DNA of 60,017 bases from Paraglomus occultum (taxonomy: Eukaryota; Glomeromycota; Glomeromycetes; Paraglomerales; Paraglomeraceae): contig CAJVPJ010000041.1 in assembly GCA_910592205.1 (NCBI GenBank), positions 1-60,017 of the forward strand, in the 5' to 3' direction. How positions within the stretch are numbered: position 1 is the first letter of the stretch; every line of letters starts with the position of its first letter. The notes under the pieces were generated by a model. That model saw nothing but the letters and a program-made list of their open reading frames with translations, did no database searches and had not been told where the DNA came from. Below are positions 1 through 11,732 of the stretch, in pieces. A program made the position numbers and the translations under genes.

Positions 1-1416
1 CGCCATTACGCCATGGATGCACGCATATAGCAGAATGGAATGAATTGACCCGTGTAACACTCAAAAAAATAGTTGACAAACAAAACAATCAGTCGCTTGA
101 TTTTCATCAGGTAAATTATTTCACGTGTTACGTGTTAAACGATGCAATCGATAAGTGTGTATCATGCGTTTGATTTATAACGTGTATTCTGTTTACTCAA
201 ATAGTTAACTAAGGAGTACCCAGAGATATTAACTCCTGAGAATATCTGGATAATCGGAGTCACTCAGGAGCCATCTACTCGGGAATATTATTTAGTTTTC
301 TATTACGACGTATATACAATACTGAACACGTTTATACGAAACAAGGAACGTGTTAGATACTTGCAGTATAGCGACTTTGATGAACTCAAAGAGATCGGAG
401 TTGGTGGTTACGGAACAGTTTATACTGCCACGTATAAGTATTCAGAAGTAGGGAAGGAAACTGTTGTACTCAAACAGTTTAAAAATTTTGATAAAATGCC
501 GGAATTATTTATTTCCGAGGTAAGCAATGATTGGTAGTATTAATTAATGCGATATTTAAGCTGACTCTATTTATTATTTATTTAATAGTTCCGAAATCAT
601 GCCAAGTGTTTACGCAATTATCATCTTGATCCATTCCTTTCCCTTTATGGAGTCACACAAGACCCAAAGACAAAAGAGTACATGATTGTTATGCAATATG
701 CTAACAATGGTAGTCTCTTGTCTTATTTGGTTCAAAATATTAACAAATTGACGTGGTTGGATAAATTACAGCATTTGAGGAACATTGCACACTATCTGCG
801 TGTTATTCATAATGCGGGATTAGTGCATTGCGATCTTCATGGTGGAAACATTGTTATTATGCATAATTATATTACGGGTTATACAAACTCACTTATATGC
901 GATTTCGGTCTTTCACAATCAGTGAGTTCACACCAGTCAAATTCAACCGTTCAAGGCGTTTTGCCTTTTATTGCACCGGAAGTCTTTCATACCTGCAAAT
1001 TTACTCGGAAATCAGATGTGTATTCATTTGGTATCATTATGTATTTGATTGCTACTGGTGAACCACCATTTAGAGATTGGTCGTTTGACAAATGTTTGGC
1101 GATACGTGTTTGTGAGGGACTGCGACCGTCGATGCCTGATTCTGCGCCAGAGGAATACAAGAAACTTGCCGAGCGGTGTTGTGATGCTGATCCTGATAAG
1201 CGTCCTGATGCATGGAAACTTTGGAACAATATTCTGATGCTTATTGACAAGTACATGGTGAGGAATGACAACAGGTGGAATGCTATCTATCATAATGATG
1301 TAAAACCATTATCACGTTTCGAAAAGGAGAGTAAATATTCCAGCACACTCTTACCTACTGGAGATTGGCCTAAACCAAGAAATAGTTATGAAATGTCAAT
1401 TGAGTTTCAGGTATAA
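1..1416 (+). CDS. Protein kinase (TKL-like), tandem domains, 5' end outside window
   Basis: Exons 3-110, 205-519 and 589-1416 join in one frame (introns 111-204 and 520-588, both GT-AG, phase 0), giving 416 residues with no start in the window. The last exon has a complete C-lobe: catalytic loop HCDLHGGN (Arg of HRD replaced by Cys), CDFG at about 901-912, and APEVF. Exon 2 supplies a second N-lobe with glycine loop GVGGYG and VVLK lysine. Before it lies another, incomplete kinase N-lobe: VTLKK, then GVTQEP and the hinge-like YYLVFYY, which runs straight into the next domain without a catalytic loop. The layout (FDELKEIG, GVTQDP, DLHGGNIV) matches the Ser/Thr/Tyr kinases expanded in arbuscular mycorrhizal fungi. 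The tail after the domain is short. Substrate is unknown. Confidence 0.8.
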
Positions 1417-4228
1417 AGACAAGAGTGCAATACATTGTGAGCAGTAAGTCTTTTATAAATATCTAGTGTTATTAATTTGTCCGACATCAGATTATGATTG
1501 ATATAACTATTCGATAAATTGGAAATCTATTTCATATAGTCGAAAGCAATATAAATATTACGTAAAGTAAAATAAGCTTGTCAAAACGTTTATCTTCGGG
1601 ATACGCTATAAAATTGCAAACATCTCTGCTACAAATGAACCATAATGCGCGTGTTTTATGTTTATCAACATATTTTGAACGCAAGTTTGTGATAAATTTT
1701 TATAACCTTTCGCAAAACGTTGATAACAAATTGCTTCAGTTAAACATCGACTTCGGAAACAATACCTCTAAATTATACCATTGATATCATACAATATGCG
1801 TACTCCTGATTAGTATTCTACTTGACTAAACTGGGGACTTTCGGTAATGAAGCGGTTCAATTAATGAGTCAAATTAAAAACACATTGAAATGATAATGAT
1901 TGGGATCGTAACATTTCTTGCCGCAAGAAAATAAGCAGAGAAATCAAATATATTATACAATACATTGTCATATTTGGGAAGCTGCCGCGAATACGACTAA
2001 AATTACATGACTAAATTACATGACTATTGGCAATCATAATTACTGTATGTATTGTACTGTTTATATTTGCATAAACATTAGATGGAGAATAGAATTAAGA
2101 GAAATAATTTTACGGAGAGAGCGAGAGCAAAAATTACCAACTAATTTTAGACTTACCAAAACCAAGGTTACCGGAAAGCACTATCAAACTAGGCTTTTTA
2201 TTTTGAACGTTTGTTTCAATTTGTTCGCGTAAACTCCAAAAAAAATTGAAAAATTTAAATTTTTCTTTAAATAAATGGAGTATGAGTATTGAGTTTTACT
2301 TTTTACTAAACGTTCTTTCTAAAGCCACTGGTGGTTAAAGCCATTACCGTAAACTGACACGTCGTACAAGTCCATAATATTTCCATTTACAAGAAGTTAT
2401 CCGACAGGTCACACACCCCGACAACCGGCAGATAGAAACTAATAATAATAATAATAATATTCCTAGTTGGTTAAATAAATTGTTACGTCAATTGTTCGGA
2501 GTATTTTGATATGCTTGTGTTTCAAAAAATCTTCGGTTTACGGTTTATGGAGGTTTAATAGTAACTTTAGTTTGTCGCACGGATTTCAAAAAGGTTTCGT
2601 TTAACGGATGCCATATTAGCATTGTAAGTTTTTATTTTAGAATAAACAATAAATGATCTATATAAGCGCAAGTAACTATTGACTTGTATGACTACCTATT
2701 GTTTGTATAGGCTTTAGCCCAAATTCGGTTGACAAGTTGGCTAGTAGATGTGTGCCGCACCACCCAGAGGGTTATAATAAATTGAGTGGAGAATTTCAGT
2801 ACGTGTTAAACGCATTTACTAACTAAAGTGTTACATCGGTGTTTATCACACCAATAGACTGTAAGCATATTTTCACAATGATATGCCGGGCCACGTTCGG
2901 TTTATTACGCTATTTAATACTCAAACGTTATGTCGATCGGTATCCCCGCAACTCAAAGCATTCTTTCACAATGATACTGTATTTGAGCCGTGCAATTTTA
3001 ATACTCTCATCTTTCATTTTTCTCCCCAGTAGAAGAATCAGTATCACTAACGCTCGATTATTGTTGACTGTATTTGCATTCCCGCCGACCTGTCTATAAA
3101 CAACACTTTAACGCGCGGCTTTGTGCATTACCAGACACTATGTACAGTTATAGTAAATACAAATCATTATAGATATGCTCGTTTAAAGCATACGTTTACA
3201 GTATTAGCATATAGTTTATTCTGAAATGTCTTGCGACATGGATAATAGTCTCGTTAGTGTAATCATGTTCAATCTTTAGCAATATGTTTTTGCTTTTTGC
3301 TTTATTCTGCAAACATATTCTATTTCAATAATCACTCGATTGGGTAATGGTAACGTTATGAATTATAGTTCTTATTATTATATTAATATAGAGTTATCTC
3401 AACTGAGACAAATCAATTATTGTCTCGGTCCAGAACTGAGGTATGGTGGGGGACACATATACGCATCAAATTGTTTCAATTTTCAAGGGGAAATCATTAC
3501 TGAAAATGTCAATGATCAACAATAGCAATTTTATTCAAAAATCGTTTCAGGGCCTACCCATTATTACAATTTAATATTAAAGACGAAAATTTTTCGTTCT
3601 AAGAGTATCTTTATCCAATGGTAATGTAACACAAGATTTCCTTTTTTGTTAAGGCCTTAAGAAATGTACCAAATTTAAGATAAATTTTACCAGAAAAGGC
3701 TGTTTCAAATTTCCGCTCACTATATAAATTAACCAAACTTTGAACAGTTATATGTCAAACCACATGTAACATTTGTCAATTTTCTAAACGCAGTTTGTTA
3801 ACGTTTATCAAGAAGAACAAAATGGCGTTCTTAAATTTTGAATTATTAATACAGTAATGCTTGTATTACTGTTGGAAATGCATCAATTTTTGTTTGATGC
3901 GTATATGTGACCGTCTTTTTGGACTTTTCACGCTGTGGTGACCTTATTTATTCATCTTAATGCAAGCTGGCGTTATTTGTGGGCTAATGCGTAATTTCGG
4001 CGATTACCAACAAGGTTCCGTTAAAATGGTTGAATTATTAGATAATTAAACGAACGTTATTATTATTATTATGGTAGCCCCAAATGAATATTCTAAATCA
4101 CGTGAAATCATTCCATTTGTTGGACTACTTCTAATTTCCCCTAACCCTAGTTCGAATTCAATTGCTTTTCTTCTTCAATTATTTAGCTCGCTTAACGTCT
4201 TGCTTAAATTCACTCCGTTATTACCGAA
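1417..4228. other. Intergenic, no convincing gene
   Basis: AT-rich DNA between the kinase and the AT-hook gene. Short open frames (for example 1578-1784, 2020-2232, 2839-3099) lack plausible start context, splice sites or protein-like composition. It holds an (AAT)n microsatellite near 2440-2460 and a 14-base word TTTATGGAGGTTTA at about 2544 that recurs at about 50799. A TCACGTGA octamer lies at the right end. Confidence 0.5.
4098..4105. promoter_or_regulatory. E-box octamer TCACGTGA upstream of the AT-hook gene
   Basis: Perfect palindrome TCACGTGA 124 bp before the ATG at 4229. CACGTG is the core bound by bHLH factors such as fungal Cbf1. The same octamer lies close upstream of TSR3, DPB4 and the UPF0390 gene in this window. 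A role in transcription is inferred. Confidence 0.4.
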
Positions 4229-6135
4229 ATGTCATTGATATTAAAGAGTCCTCGGGGCAGACCTCCCAAAACTTCCCTTCCATCATTGCATGCTAATAAT
4301 GCTCCCTCAACAAATCCCGCTCTTCCGCTCGTCCAAACTCTGCCCGCTCAAACAACTAAACCACAATGCACGGTCGGTGAACACGCCAACACTTTTACGA
4401 TTGATAGTTGCGCCATAAATGTACAAAGTACGATCCCAGACAAACAGAATTTGGTTGCAGCTTATAAAAAAGATGCGATATCACGTGAAGGAAGCCAACA
4501 GTATGTACCCGAGAAGAAAAGGATAAAGTTGAAGATTTCTGGATATAAAAGAGTATGCGATGGACCGTTGGCAGCGAGGAAGCAGATGTTGGAGGCTAGA
4601 GCTCATCGGGCAGCACTTGAGGCTGCAAAGCCGCCTTCTGAAAAAGGGTTTGGTGAGTCGTCGGCGGCGCATTTCTGGGTACGAAAGCGAATTTCACGTC
4701 TTACGACTCACCCAGTTTTTGTTTGCAGACGTCCTGTATAATAAAAATTTTATTATGTATAAAACTACGTCGATTTGCAATTTTCAATCAACAGAAGTCG
4801 TCAATTATGCAAAGGATCTCTACTCAACCATTCTCATTGGCATCCAAAATGCTGCGGCGGATGCAGATTCACAACGGTTATTGGAGGAGGTGAAGAAATA
4901 TGGCAATTTGATTGCTGTGGAGATTACGAAAATTCGAAAGGATGAGTGGGATGGTAAGAGAGAAGACAAATGAACGTTTAACGCGAAGGACGTGATGGAA
5001 GAGAAGCACAAAGAATGTGACGAGAATAAGAGAGTATAAGTGGATAGTTACGAATATTCTTTATGTAATTAGGAAACGATGAAACACCAATTGTTATAGA
5101 ACTGAGATTTGACTTGCGAGGTAATAACAAAATTGCAGATCGAAAAATGTTCATGTTTTTCATATTAACTCATTGTCCCCCGTTCAGGTCTATGGAATAA
5201 TTTATGCTTCTATGCTTTATTATTCCCAAGCCATTATCGGCCATCAAATGATTGTAAGAGATTTTTTTCTTGGTCGTGCCTGTTGAACAACGTATTGCTT
5301 CGCTTTATTGATTGCGCTTGTCCACCACTTCTTGTCCTCCCAATTCTTCTCTCATGCCGCAGTTTCAGCACTACATTCTAACTATCCGCTTCTCCTGACA
5401 AATGCTCCGACATTACTTGTGAATAGAATACTCGTATGGTTACGAATACGCTTCAACTGTAATTCAATGAGATACTCATTCAACGAGATACAACTGCGTT
5501 CGTTGATGAATAACTTGGAGAACGCAGGAGTCAGTCAAGGTTTGTCTAGCTTTAGCCGTATATGCGGAATGCACAAACTAATGTCTAGGCTTTGTTTGTA
5601 TAGCTCAGTTTCTTGACAAAGGAAATCAACGGATACAGAAACAGCTCGAATTCACATACAAATTCCCAGATAAAACAAATATTGGAGAAGTGACAATAAG
5701 CATTCTTCGTCCTGACTTGGATGAATTATATATATGGTACGTGCATTATGTACGTTCTAACTGCATTCTTGTCGGGCACGTTCGCCATTTGCATGACGAT
5801 CACAAAAACATCTAAGCTCAAATCTTATGCTTAAACTATTCCACTGGTCTTGATCGCTATTCACGTCCTAACCTTACTTACTACCCATCCCCAACAGCTC
5901 ATCATTCTCTGTTATCCATACACCACCAACAATAACCACACTGCTGTCGGTTCATCTTCCAAGCCAATTTGACTTGTCTTCCCTAATGCTGGAGCAAGTA
6001 ACAACGGAATCGTTCTCATTCTCACGTGAAGGTTTAATAATGATGTTCAATACTGGAAACAGCGATACAATTAAAGGCGTCATAAAGGCAGTTATAGCTA
6101 TGATTAGCGAAAAATGGAAGAAGAAGACGAGTTAA
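4229..6135 (+). CDS. Unrecognised AT-hook protein, seven exons
   Basis: Seven exons fit with matching phases: 4229-4652, 4795-4953, 5073-5120, 5188-5253, 5363-5539, 5604-5736 and 5898-6135, total 1245 nt, 414 residues. All introns are GT-AG. Near the N-terminus the protein has an AT-hook core, SPRGRPPK (residues 7-14), then a Pro/Thr-rich stretch and a basic patch EKKRIKLK, suggesting a nuclear, DNA-binding protein. Residues after about 190 look globular: IVIELRFDL, YPLLLTNAPTLLVNRIL, LEFTYKFPDK, then a beta-rich C-terminus with GLIMMFNTGNSD. I do not recognise the family; a kinetochore or chromatin role is only a guess from the AT-hook. Exons 3 and 4 are only 48 and 66 nt and are the weakest part of the model, though the frames on either side close exactly. 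Confidence 0.6.
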
Positions 6136-9100
6136 GCAAAGATGGGAACATTGTTGAATCGGATGATTAAGTATTCTGCACTGTATATAGGTCTGAAACA
6201 AAAAAGAATAATTCATAGACTAATTGTTTGATTTTACTAAAGAGTAGTCCGCTTGAACGTTTCTCTACCAAAATTTTCGGCAGGTCTTTGACATTTACTA
6301 GTAAAAAGCATATGAAAATGAAAATCTGTGAGTCTGTAAGGAGCAATGATTTCAGTCATGTATGAAGTTGACTGCTTGCACTTTTCGCTAAATTAAATAT
6401 ATTATCGATACGTGCTGCAATCGTGTATATAGGTTACCATATAAATTAAAATATACCATGTGTTGCAAAAAGAAATATGGTGCTTTGCGTAAATCTGGTG
6501 AAGCATTTGTTTACAATTATATATTAATATGTTGTTTACATTTATGATAATAGTAAACTTGTTAATCGATACAACAATAACGGATTTCGAAAACCTCAAT
6601 TTTAAAAGTGGTGTAATCAATAAACCTTAATCCTAGAAGCGGCGATTACAATCAGATTTGAGTTTATAACAATTATATTACCATATTAATTTTACATTAT
6701 TATTATTTTAGTAATGGAGTATTTCTATTCAACTTGGTCAGTATGCAAGATTTTGTTAAGACGTTGACCATTTAACGATTTATTCTAAAAATTGGATCTT
6801 TTTCGCCCTTATTTATTAGACCGGAAAATAGTTAATTTGGGGTCATCATGCGCTGCTATAACAGTGTCAGTAGTGCAATTGTGAAAACGGTTTTGTTGAT
6901 GCAATAACGGTTTTGTAACACAGTTTTTCGTTTCTTTATCATCAAACAAATGAGTAGAGTATTTTTAACTCGCCAATAATCGTTCGTACGACTGATAAAG
7001 TTCTCGATGCTGTAGCGCGAAGAAATCCCGGACATTTGTACGCTGCACGAATTATTTCCATCTAAATCAAACACGTTCCATAATTTCGTTCTTTCCAATT
7101 GTTAACTCATATCTCAACCCTTATCTGTAACGGAATTACTATCTTTAATTGCGCACATGTGAATAAAGAATGATAAATTGTAGGTTATTCAATTTCAGTG
7201 CATGGAACGCATAAAGAATGGTCGGAATACAAAACATATAAACGAAAATGGACTAATGTATATCCCAAAGTAGAAATAAACATTTGTTGTTTCGACTATC
7301 TGTGTGAGGTTATTTATCTCTGATTGGATCTAACCATTCCACTACGCGTACATCTGGGTTTCATTAGTTGACATACAACCTTGACCAGTGTAATTGCCAG
7401 AATGGGGTCACGTTCTACTTCGCCTAGTCATTGTCTAAGTTCGGCACTATGAAATCCTCTAAAACAGACGATCATCGGGTATTCAGTTTGCACACGCAGA
7501 ATAGGGAGAGTGTGCATTTAGGCGAGAGTTGTATTATTCATAAATGAAAGTTACTCGTGCATTCATCAAGATCAAGAGTCGGTAAACATAGCTCATCAAT
7601 ATCTCCTTAATACCACAGTAGATAGTCTTTCGAATTTAATGATATTAATATGCAGAAAATGACTGAATGAATATTTGTTGTTGGATTGAGCAAGTGACAA
7701 ATCATGTAACCGATTATCAGATGTTTGCATAATAAATTTGAGTTAATTATCTATGTTCTTGTCTTGGTTGGAATGCAACTGAAATTCCTTTCAAAATAAG
7801 TGTAATGAACAAGAATCCACTTTTGCAAGGTACCTTAGATGGAAACTGTCATGTCCCATGGTAAGTTGTCTTCATTATCAGTTCATAGCTTTCGTGTTCT
7901 TTATTAGTAATAAGCTCTAGTGTCTTCGACCAGTTCTATACATCAAAACCTGTTATTAGCAAACTATACATTAATTTTTTAGATTTCGTTCTGAATCGAG
8001 GTAATAGGTTCGTATAACGAGTTGAACTATTAATGATCGTGATATTCCGCAATAATAACGGTAAGGCTGAACGAGCAACAGTAAAATTAGTTATTGTCAT
8101 GATAATGAACTATTCCACACATACATAAACCTAACATTAATATTAAATTTATGATCCATGATAATTAATATTATATTAACTCGCGTCGAATGCTAATTTT
8201 ATTTCAATAATTTTTGTAGGCCTGTCATTACAAATGCCATAAAAAAAAACTTTCTGATTGATCAATGACATCATAAAGCAAATTTGTTATTATGGTATTA
8301 TTGACCGTCAGCCGGTACTCACGCGCCTGCATATTTTTTTTGTGAACAGAAAATCCCTCGCGGTAGTTAAGAAAAAATTGCGACTTTCCTCGCAACACAA
8401 TGAACGACAAAATCGAAGAAATTTTACAGAGACCGAGGAAAAGATACGGGACATTGAAGCTCTTCCAGCAGATAACTCAGATCGACCCGTGTTATACCCC
8501 GCTCTTATTTGTTTGCTAATACTAATTTGGAGGAGAAAATAATTTTGTTAGAGAGAGAGAAAGAGAAGAGAGAGAGGCTTCAGCAAGATAACGATTTCGG
8601 TTGTTCGCATAGAGCAGTGTGTACATAGGGTAGAGGACACAATAATATAAATATAGTTTCTTATAGTGCGAGTTTGTTGCTTTTGTAATATTTTTGTGCC
8701 ATTGACTGCCTATCTCACATCATCTTTATCTTAACAGATCATGATAAGCAAGATATTTAAAAAAATATTTCTGTACATCACTTTCATTTTACCATCAATA
8801 CCCAGTTTTGAAAGATTTTTTAACTCAATCATTTGATAATAATAATAATAAAATAGTCATTGTTATAAGGAATAGAATGAAGAAATCAGTGATATTAATA
8901 TGGTGGATGAGCATTTCATTAATGGTGATGTTGCAAGAGTTACTGGTGGACAGTTATCATATAGATGTCAACAGCTTTAGTATTAAGGCAATGATATAAA
9001 GAATCAGAAAATTATCTGCTGGGGTTGATATTAATATGATCGATTGCTCTGTTATATTTGGGATTTTTGGATTATGCTAATGGCAATCCACTCATTTATC

Positions 9101-9928
9101 ATTAGGTTCTGTCCTGTTAATAATGGATACATTTTTTCATACACTCTACTGTTGATGAAAGTGATACAATCCCCGTATTGCTAAGTTCGGTGGCTAATTG
9201 TCCAAACAGTGTTGTATATTCTTTTTTCCGAATTGCTCTGATGACATGTTTCTGGGTTGCTGAACAGATTTTTTCACATACAGAGTTTTGTCTCTTCTGC
9301 CTTTGCTACTTTTGTTGCAAGTGAGTGAATGAAAGATTTATTGTTATTATTATCATATCCTTTTGTAGCCTTTCTCTGATTATTTTATTCTATACTGTAT
9401 TTGTATTTGCTGGAAGTTTTGTTCCCTGGCGAAAAGGGCTTCTAGTTATCCTGATTTGCTGTGTTATCAACGACTAGCCGATAAACTGAATAATTTGACA
9501 TTGCCTATTTTATGTCGGTATGGTGTAGGTGTGAAGAGTGTGTTATCGTTACCTCAAACAGTATTTGATATTCGTCGCGTTGCTTTTAAAGCCTACATGT
9601 ACGTTAGAACTCTATATACTGTACACTCCGCTGACAGAAGTCTCTGTCAGGGGAGTGTATATATTTTTTGTGCAGTCTGCTTATAACAAAATCTTTAGCT
9701 TTGTTATTAAATATTGGGAAAGAATCTTTTCGTGTCGTTTTCCATTGGGCATATGCCATTGTTTCTAAGATAGAATTCATCATTTATTTCATTGTCAGGT
9801 AAAAGTTTAATCTGATTATAATTAATTCGGCTCTTTTTCTTTTGTTAGATTACTTGTGTTTTGCAACATTTAATTCAGGTGTCTCAGCGTCTTCCAATAG
9901 TCCTTGTTTATAGATAATTCAAGAAACA
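6136..9928. other. Mostly intergenic, with a few protein-like fragments
   Basis: About 3.8 kb without a gene I can close. Fragments that read like protein are a minus-strand frame at 6856-7098 (FDLDGNNSC, SSRYSIENF), a plus frame near 7197-7320 after a good acceptor, and the 7806-8542 block listed separately. An (AAT)n run is at about 8836 and a GA-rich stretch near 8553-8575. Confidence 0.4.
7806..8542 (+). pseudogene. Possible degenerate or unresolved gene, weakly PPP4R2-like
   Basis: Three pieces read in one direction. First, ATG at about 7806 with a short peptide ending NCHVPW at a GTAAGT donor. Second, after a TTTTTGTAG acceptor near 8220, PVITNAIKKNF, which then meets a stop. Third, about 8400-8520, MNDKIEEILQRPRKRYGTLK, overlapped in another frame by an open stretch ending in a hydrophobic tail. 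W-P-x-I followed by a helix and then (E/I)LxxPRxxY resembles the N-terminal region of protein phosphatase 4 regulatory subunit 2. The likeness is from memory and the frames do not close, so this may be a broken copy, a mis-modelled gene or chance. Confidence 0.2.
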
Positions 9929-9982
9929 TGGCCACACAAAGCGCAGGTTCATTGAAAATTAAAAGTGAGAATATATTCATTA

Positions 9983-9990
9983 TCACGTGA
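9983..9990. promoter_or_regulatory. E-box octamer TCACGTGA upstream of TSR3
   Basis: Palindromic TCACGTGA, 45 bp before the chosen TSR3 start codon. It would lie inside a 5'-UTR intron if the transcript starts further left, since a GTGAGA donor near 9966 and a TTTTTTCAG acceptor near 10010 flank it. Confidence 0.4.
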
Positions 9991-10034
9991 AATATGTCAT
10001 ATTTTTTCAGGAGAAACAATACCGTTACTTAGCC

Positions 10035-11689
10035 ATGGGAAAGAATAGACCGAATTCGTCACGACATCGTAGTAGATTTGCCCGCCACTATGGCAACGAC
10101 AATAAGCGAAGCGAGCCAGCTATGAGGTCACCATTACTTTGACAATAATATTGGCAGCAGTATCGATTGTACTTTTATATCTTATTGACGTCTGCATCAA
10201 CAGATCAGATTCATTGTCAAATTCAGTCAAAGAAGGTTTCCTATCAGATTCAAATCTAATCGAATATGTTTCGCTCAAACTTACCGCGACTGAACTTTTT
10301 TTTTTCCAAGACGGTGAAATACGTTCGACTAGTATTCCGATGCCATTGGCGATGTGGGTAAATGCAACAAACTCATCAAGTAATCTAATACGCACAGAAA
10401 TGATTATAATAGGCTTTGCTCTACCGAGGAGTGGAGTACGATGTCGTAATGTATTTTAACCTTAGTTTCCTACGCATGTTTTATTAAGGACTTTGATCAT
10501 TGCGATCCCAAACGATGTTCGGGTAAGAAACTTGCTAGGCTGAAAGTAGTCAACATCATTAGGACTACGCACAGATTCAAAGGAATAGTGTTAAGGTATG
10601 ATTTAAAAGCCTAACGATTTTTGTTTATAGACCATACGTGTTGTATAATAATTATCATACATTCAAATTAAACGGCAATCAGTCCAAATGGCACTCAGGC
10701 GGTCTCGCCAGCCGACCGGTCGATAGTAGCCGAACACGGGTTAGCCGTTGTCGATTGTTCATGGGCTAGATTGGAAGATGTCCCGTTTAAAAAATTAAAG
10801 ACATCTCATGATCGATTGCGTATGTATTTCAATGTCAAAATAATCGATAGTCTATAGGTATGATATCATAAGACCTTGTTACAAGGAATCTTGGACGATG
10901 CATTGGACCTACCAAGAGGAAATTGACTTACAACGTTCTATACAGTGCCGTATTTAGTTGCCACTAATCCAGTAAATTATGGCCGACCATGGAAACTGAA
11001 TTGCGCTGAAGCCTTTGCTGCATGTTTCTATATTACAGGTGAATAAAGGACGTCAGCAGATTGACGTTTTGATATGAGACTGAAAATACCGAGATCTGAT
11101 TACTGACACAATTATTGATGTCGATATTTGAATAGGCTTCCCCGAGTACGCAGAAGAAGTCCTAGGCAAGTTCAAATGGGGCCATGCATTTGCCAAAGTC
11201 AACGGGTAGGTGAACCGAATAAATCATGTGGATCAAGTGTTGTAGCTACTCTGACCGTTCTACATGTCAATTCCTCATTTAGAGAACTCCTTGGACTATA
11301 TTCTGGATGCAAGGATTCAACAGAAGTTGTCAAAGTGCAAAATGAATGGCTCGACAAGATTGAGCATGAACGTGTCCAAAAGCTGGAGAATGGTGCGTGG
11401 ATAGGGAACAGTTGTGATTGTCACTTTTATTACCTACGTGTAGCCACAGAAACTCTCTTATTCGACTGCATCTTTAATATCTACATATTATTTTCTAGCT
11501 GATGACGATGACTTGCTAGTAAGAAATACAAATCATGAAGGATGGGACGACGACGATGAAGAAGAAGAAGATAGTGATGATGGTAGTGATGGTGGTGATG
11601 GTGGTGATGGTGGTGATAGCGATGAAGAAGATGACAATAATGACGGTGATAGTGATGACGATGATGTCAATAATGATGGTGATGATTAA
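10035..11689 (+). CDS. TSR3: 18S rRNA aminocarboxypropyltransferase (ribosome biogenesis protein TSR3)
   Basis: Eight exons: 10035-10071, 10311-10357, 10489-10595, 10683-10819, 10946-11038, 11136-11205, 11283-11392 and 11499-11689; 792 nt, 263 residues, all phases consistent. Diagnostic TSR3 blocks appear in order: PLAMW, then [69 protein letters not shown] and NEWL. TSR3 transfers the 3-amino-3-carboxypropyl group from S-adenosylmethionine to the hypermodified pseudouridine of small-subunit rRNA in the late 40S pathway. The C-terminus is a long Asp/Glu/Gly tail, as in yeast, coded here by GAT/GGT repeats. The first exon ([11 protein letters not shown]...) is inferred; its donor could be 10068 or 10071. 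A separate open frame over 10139-10459 is intron 1 plus exon 2. Confidence 0.88.
11600..11689 (+). repeat. GAT/GGT-type coding repeats in the TSR3 tail
   Basis: Imperfect 9-bp units of the form GATGGTGGT and GATGACGAT encode the Asp/Gly-rich end of TSR3. Such trinucleotide tracts change length easily, so the tail length probably varies between strains. Confidence 0.6.
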
Positions 11690-11732
11690 ATATAAGCAAT
11701 AATTCCATTCATTTACCACTTTGTTGTAATTG

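Noticed and set aside
10139-10459. Membrane-protein-like open frame with an N-terminal hydrophobic segment
   Set aside because: Its stretch PLAMW, directly before a GTAAAT donor, is the TSR3 sequence preceding [10 protein letters not shown]. The frame is TSR3 intron 1 plus exon 2, and the acceptor is the poly-T/CCAAG at 10310.
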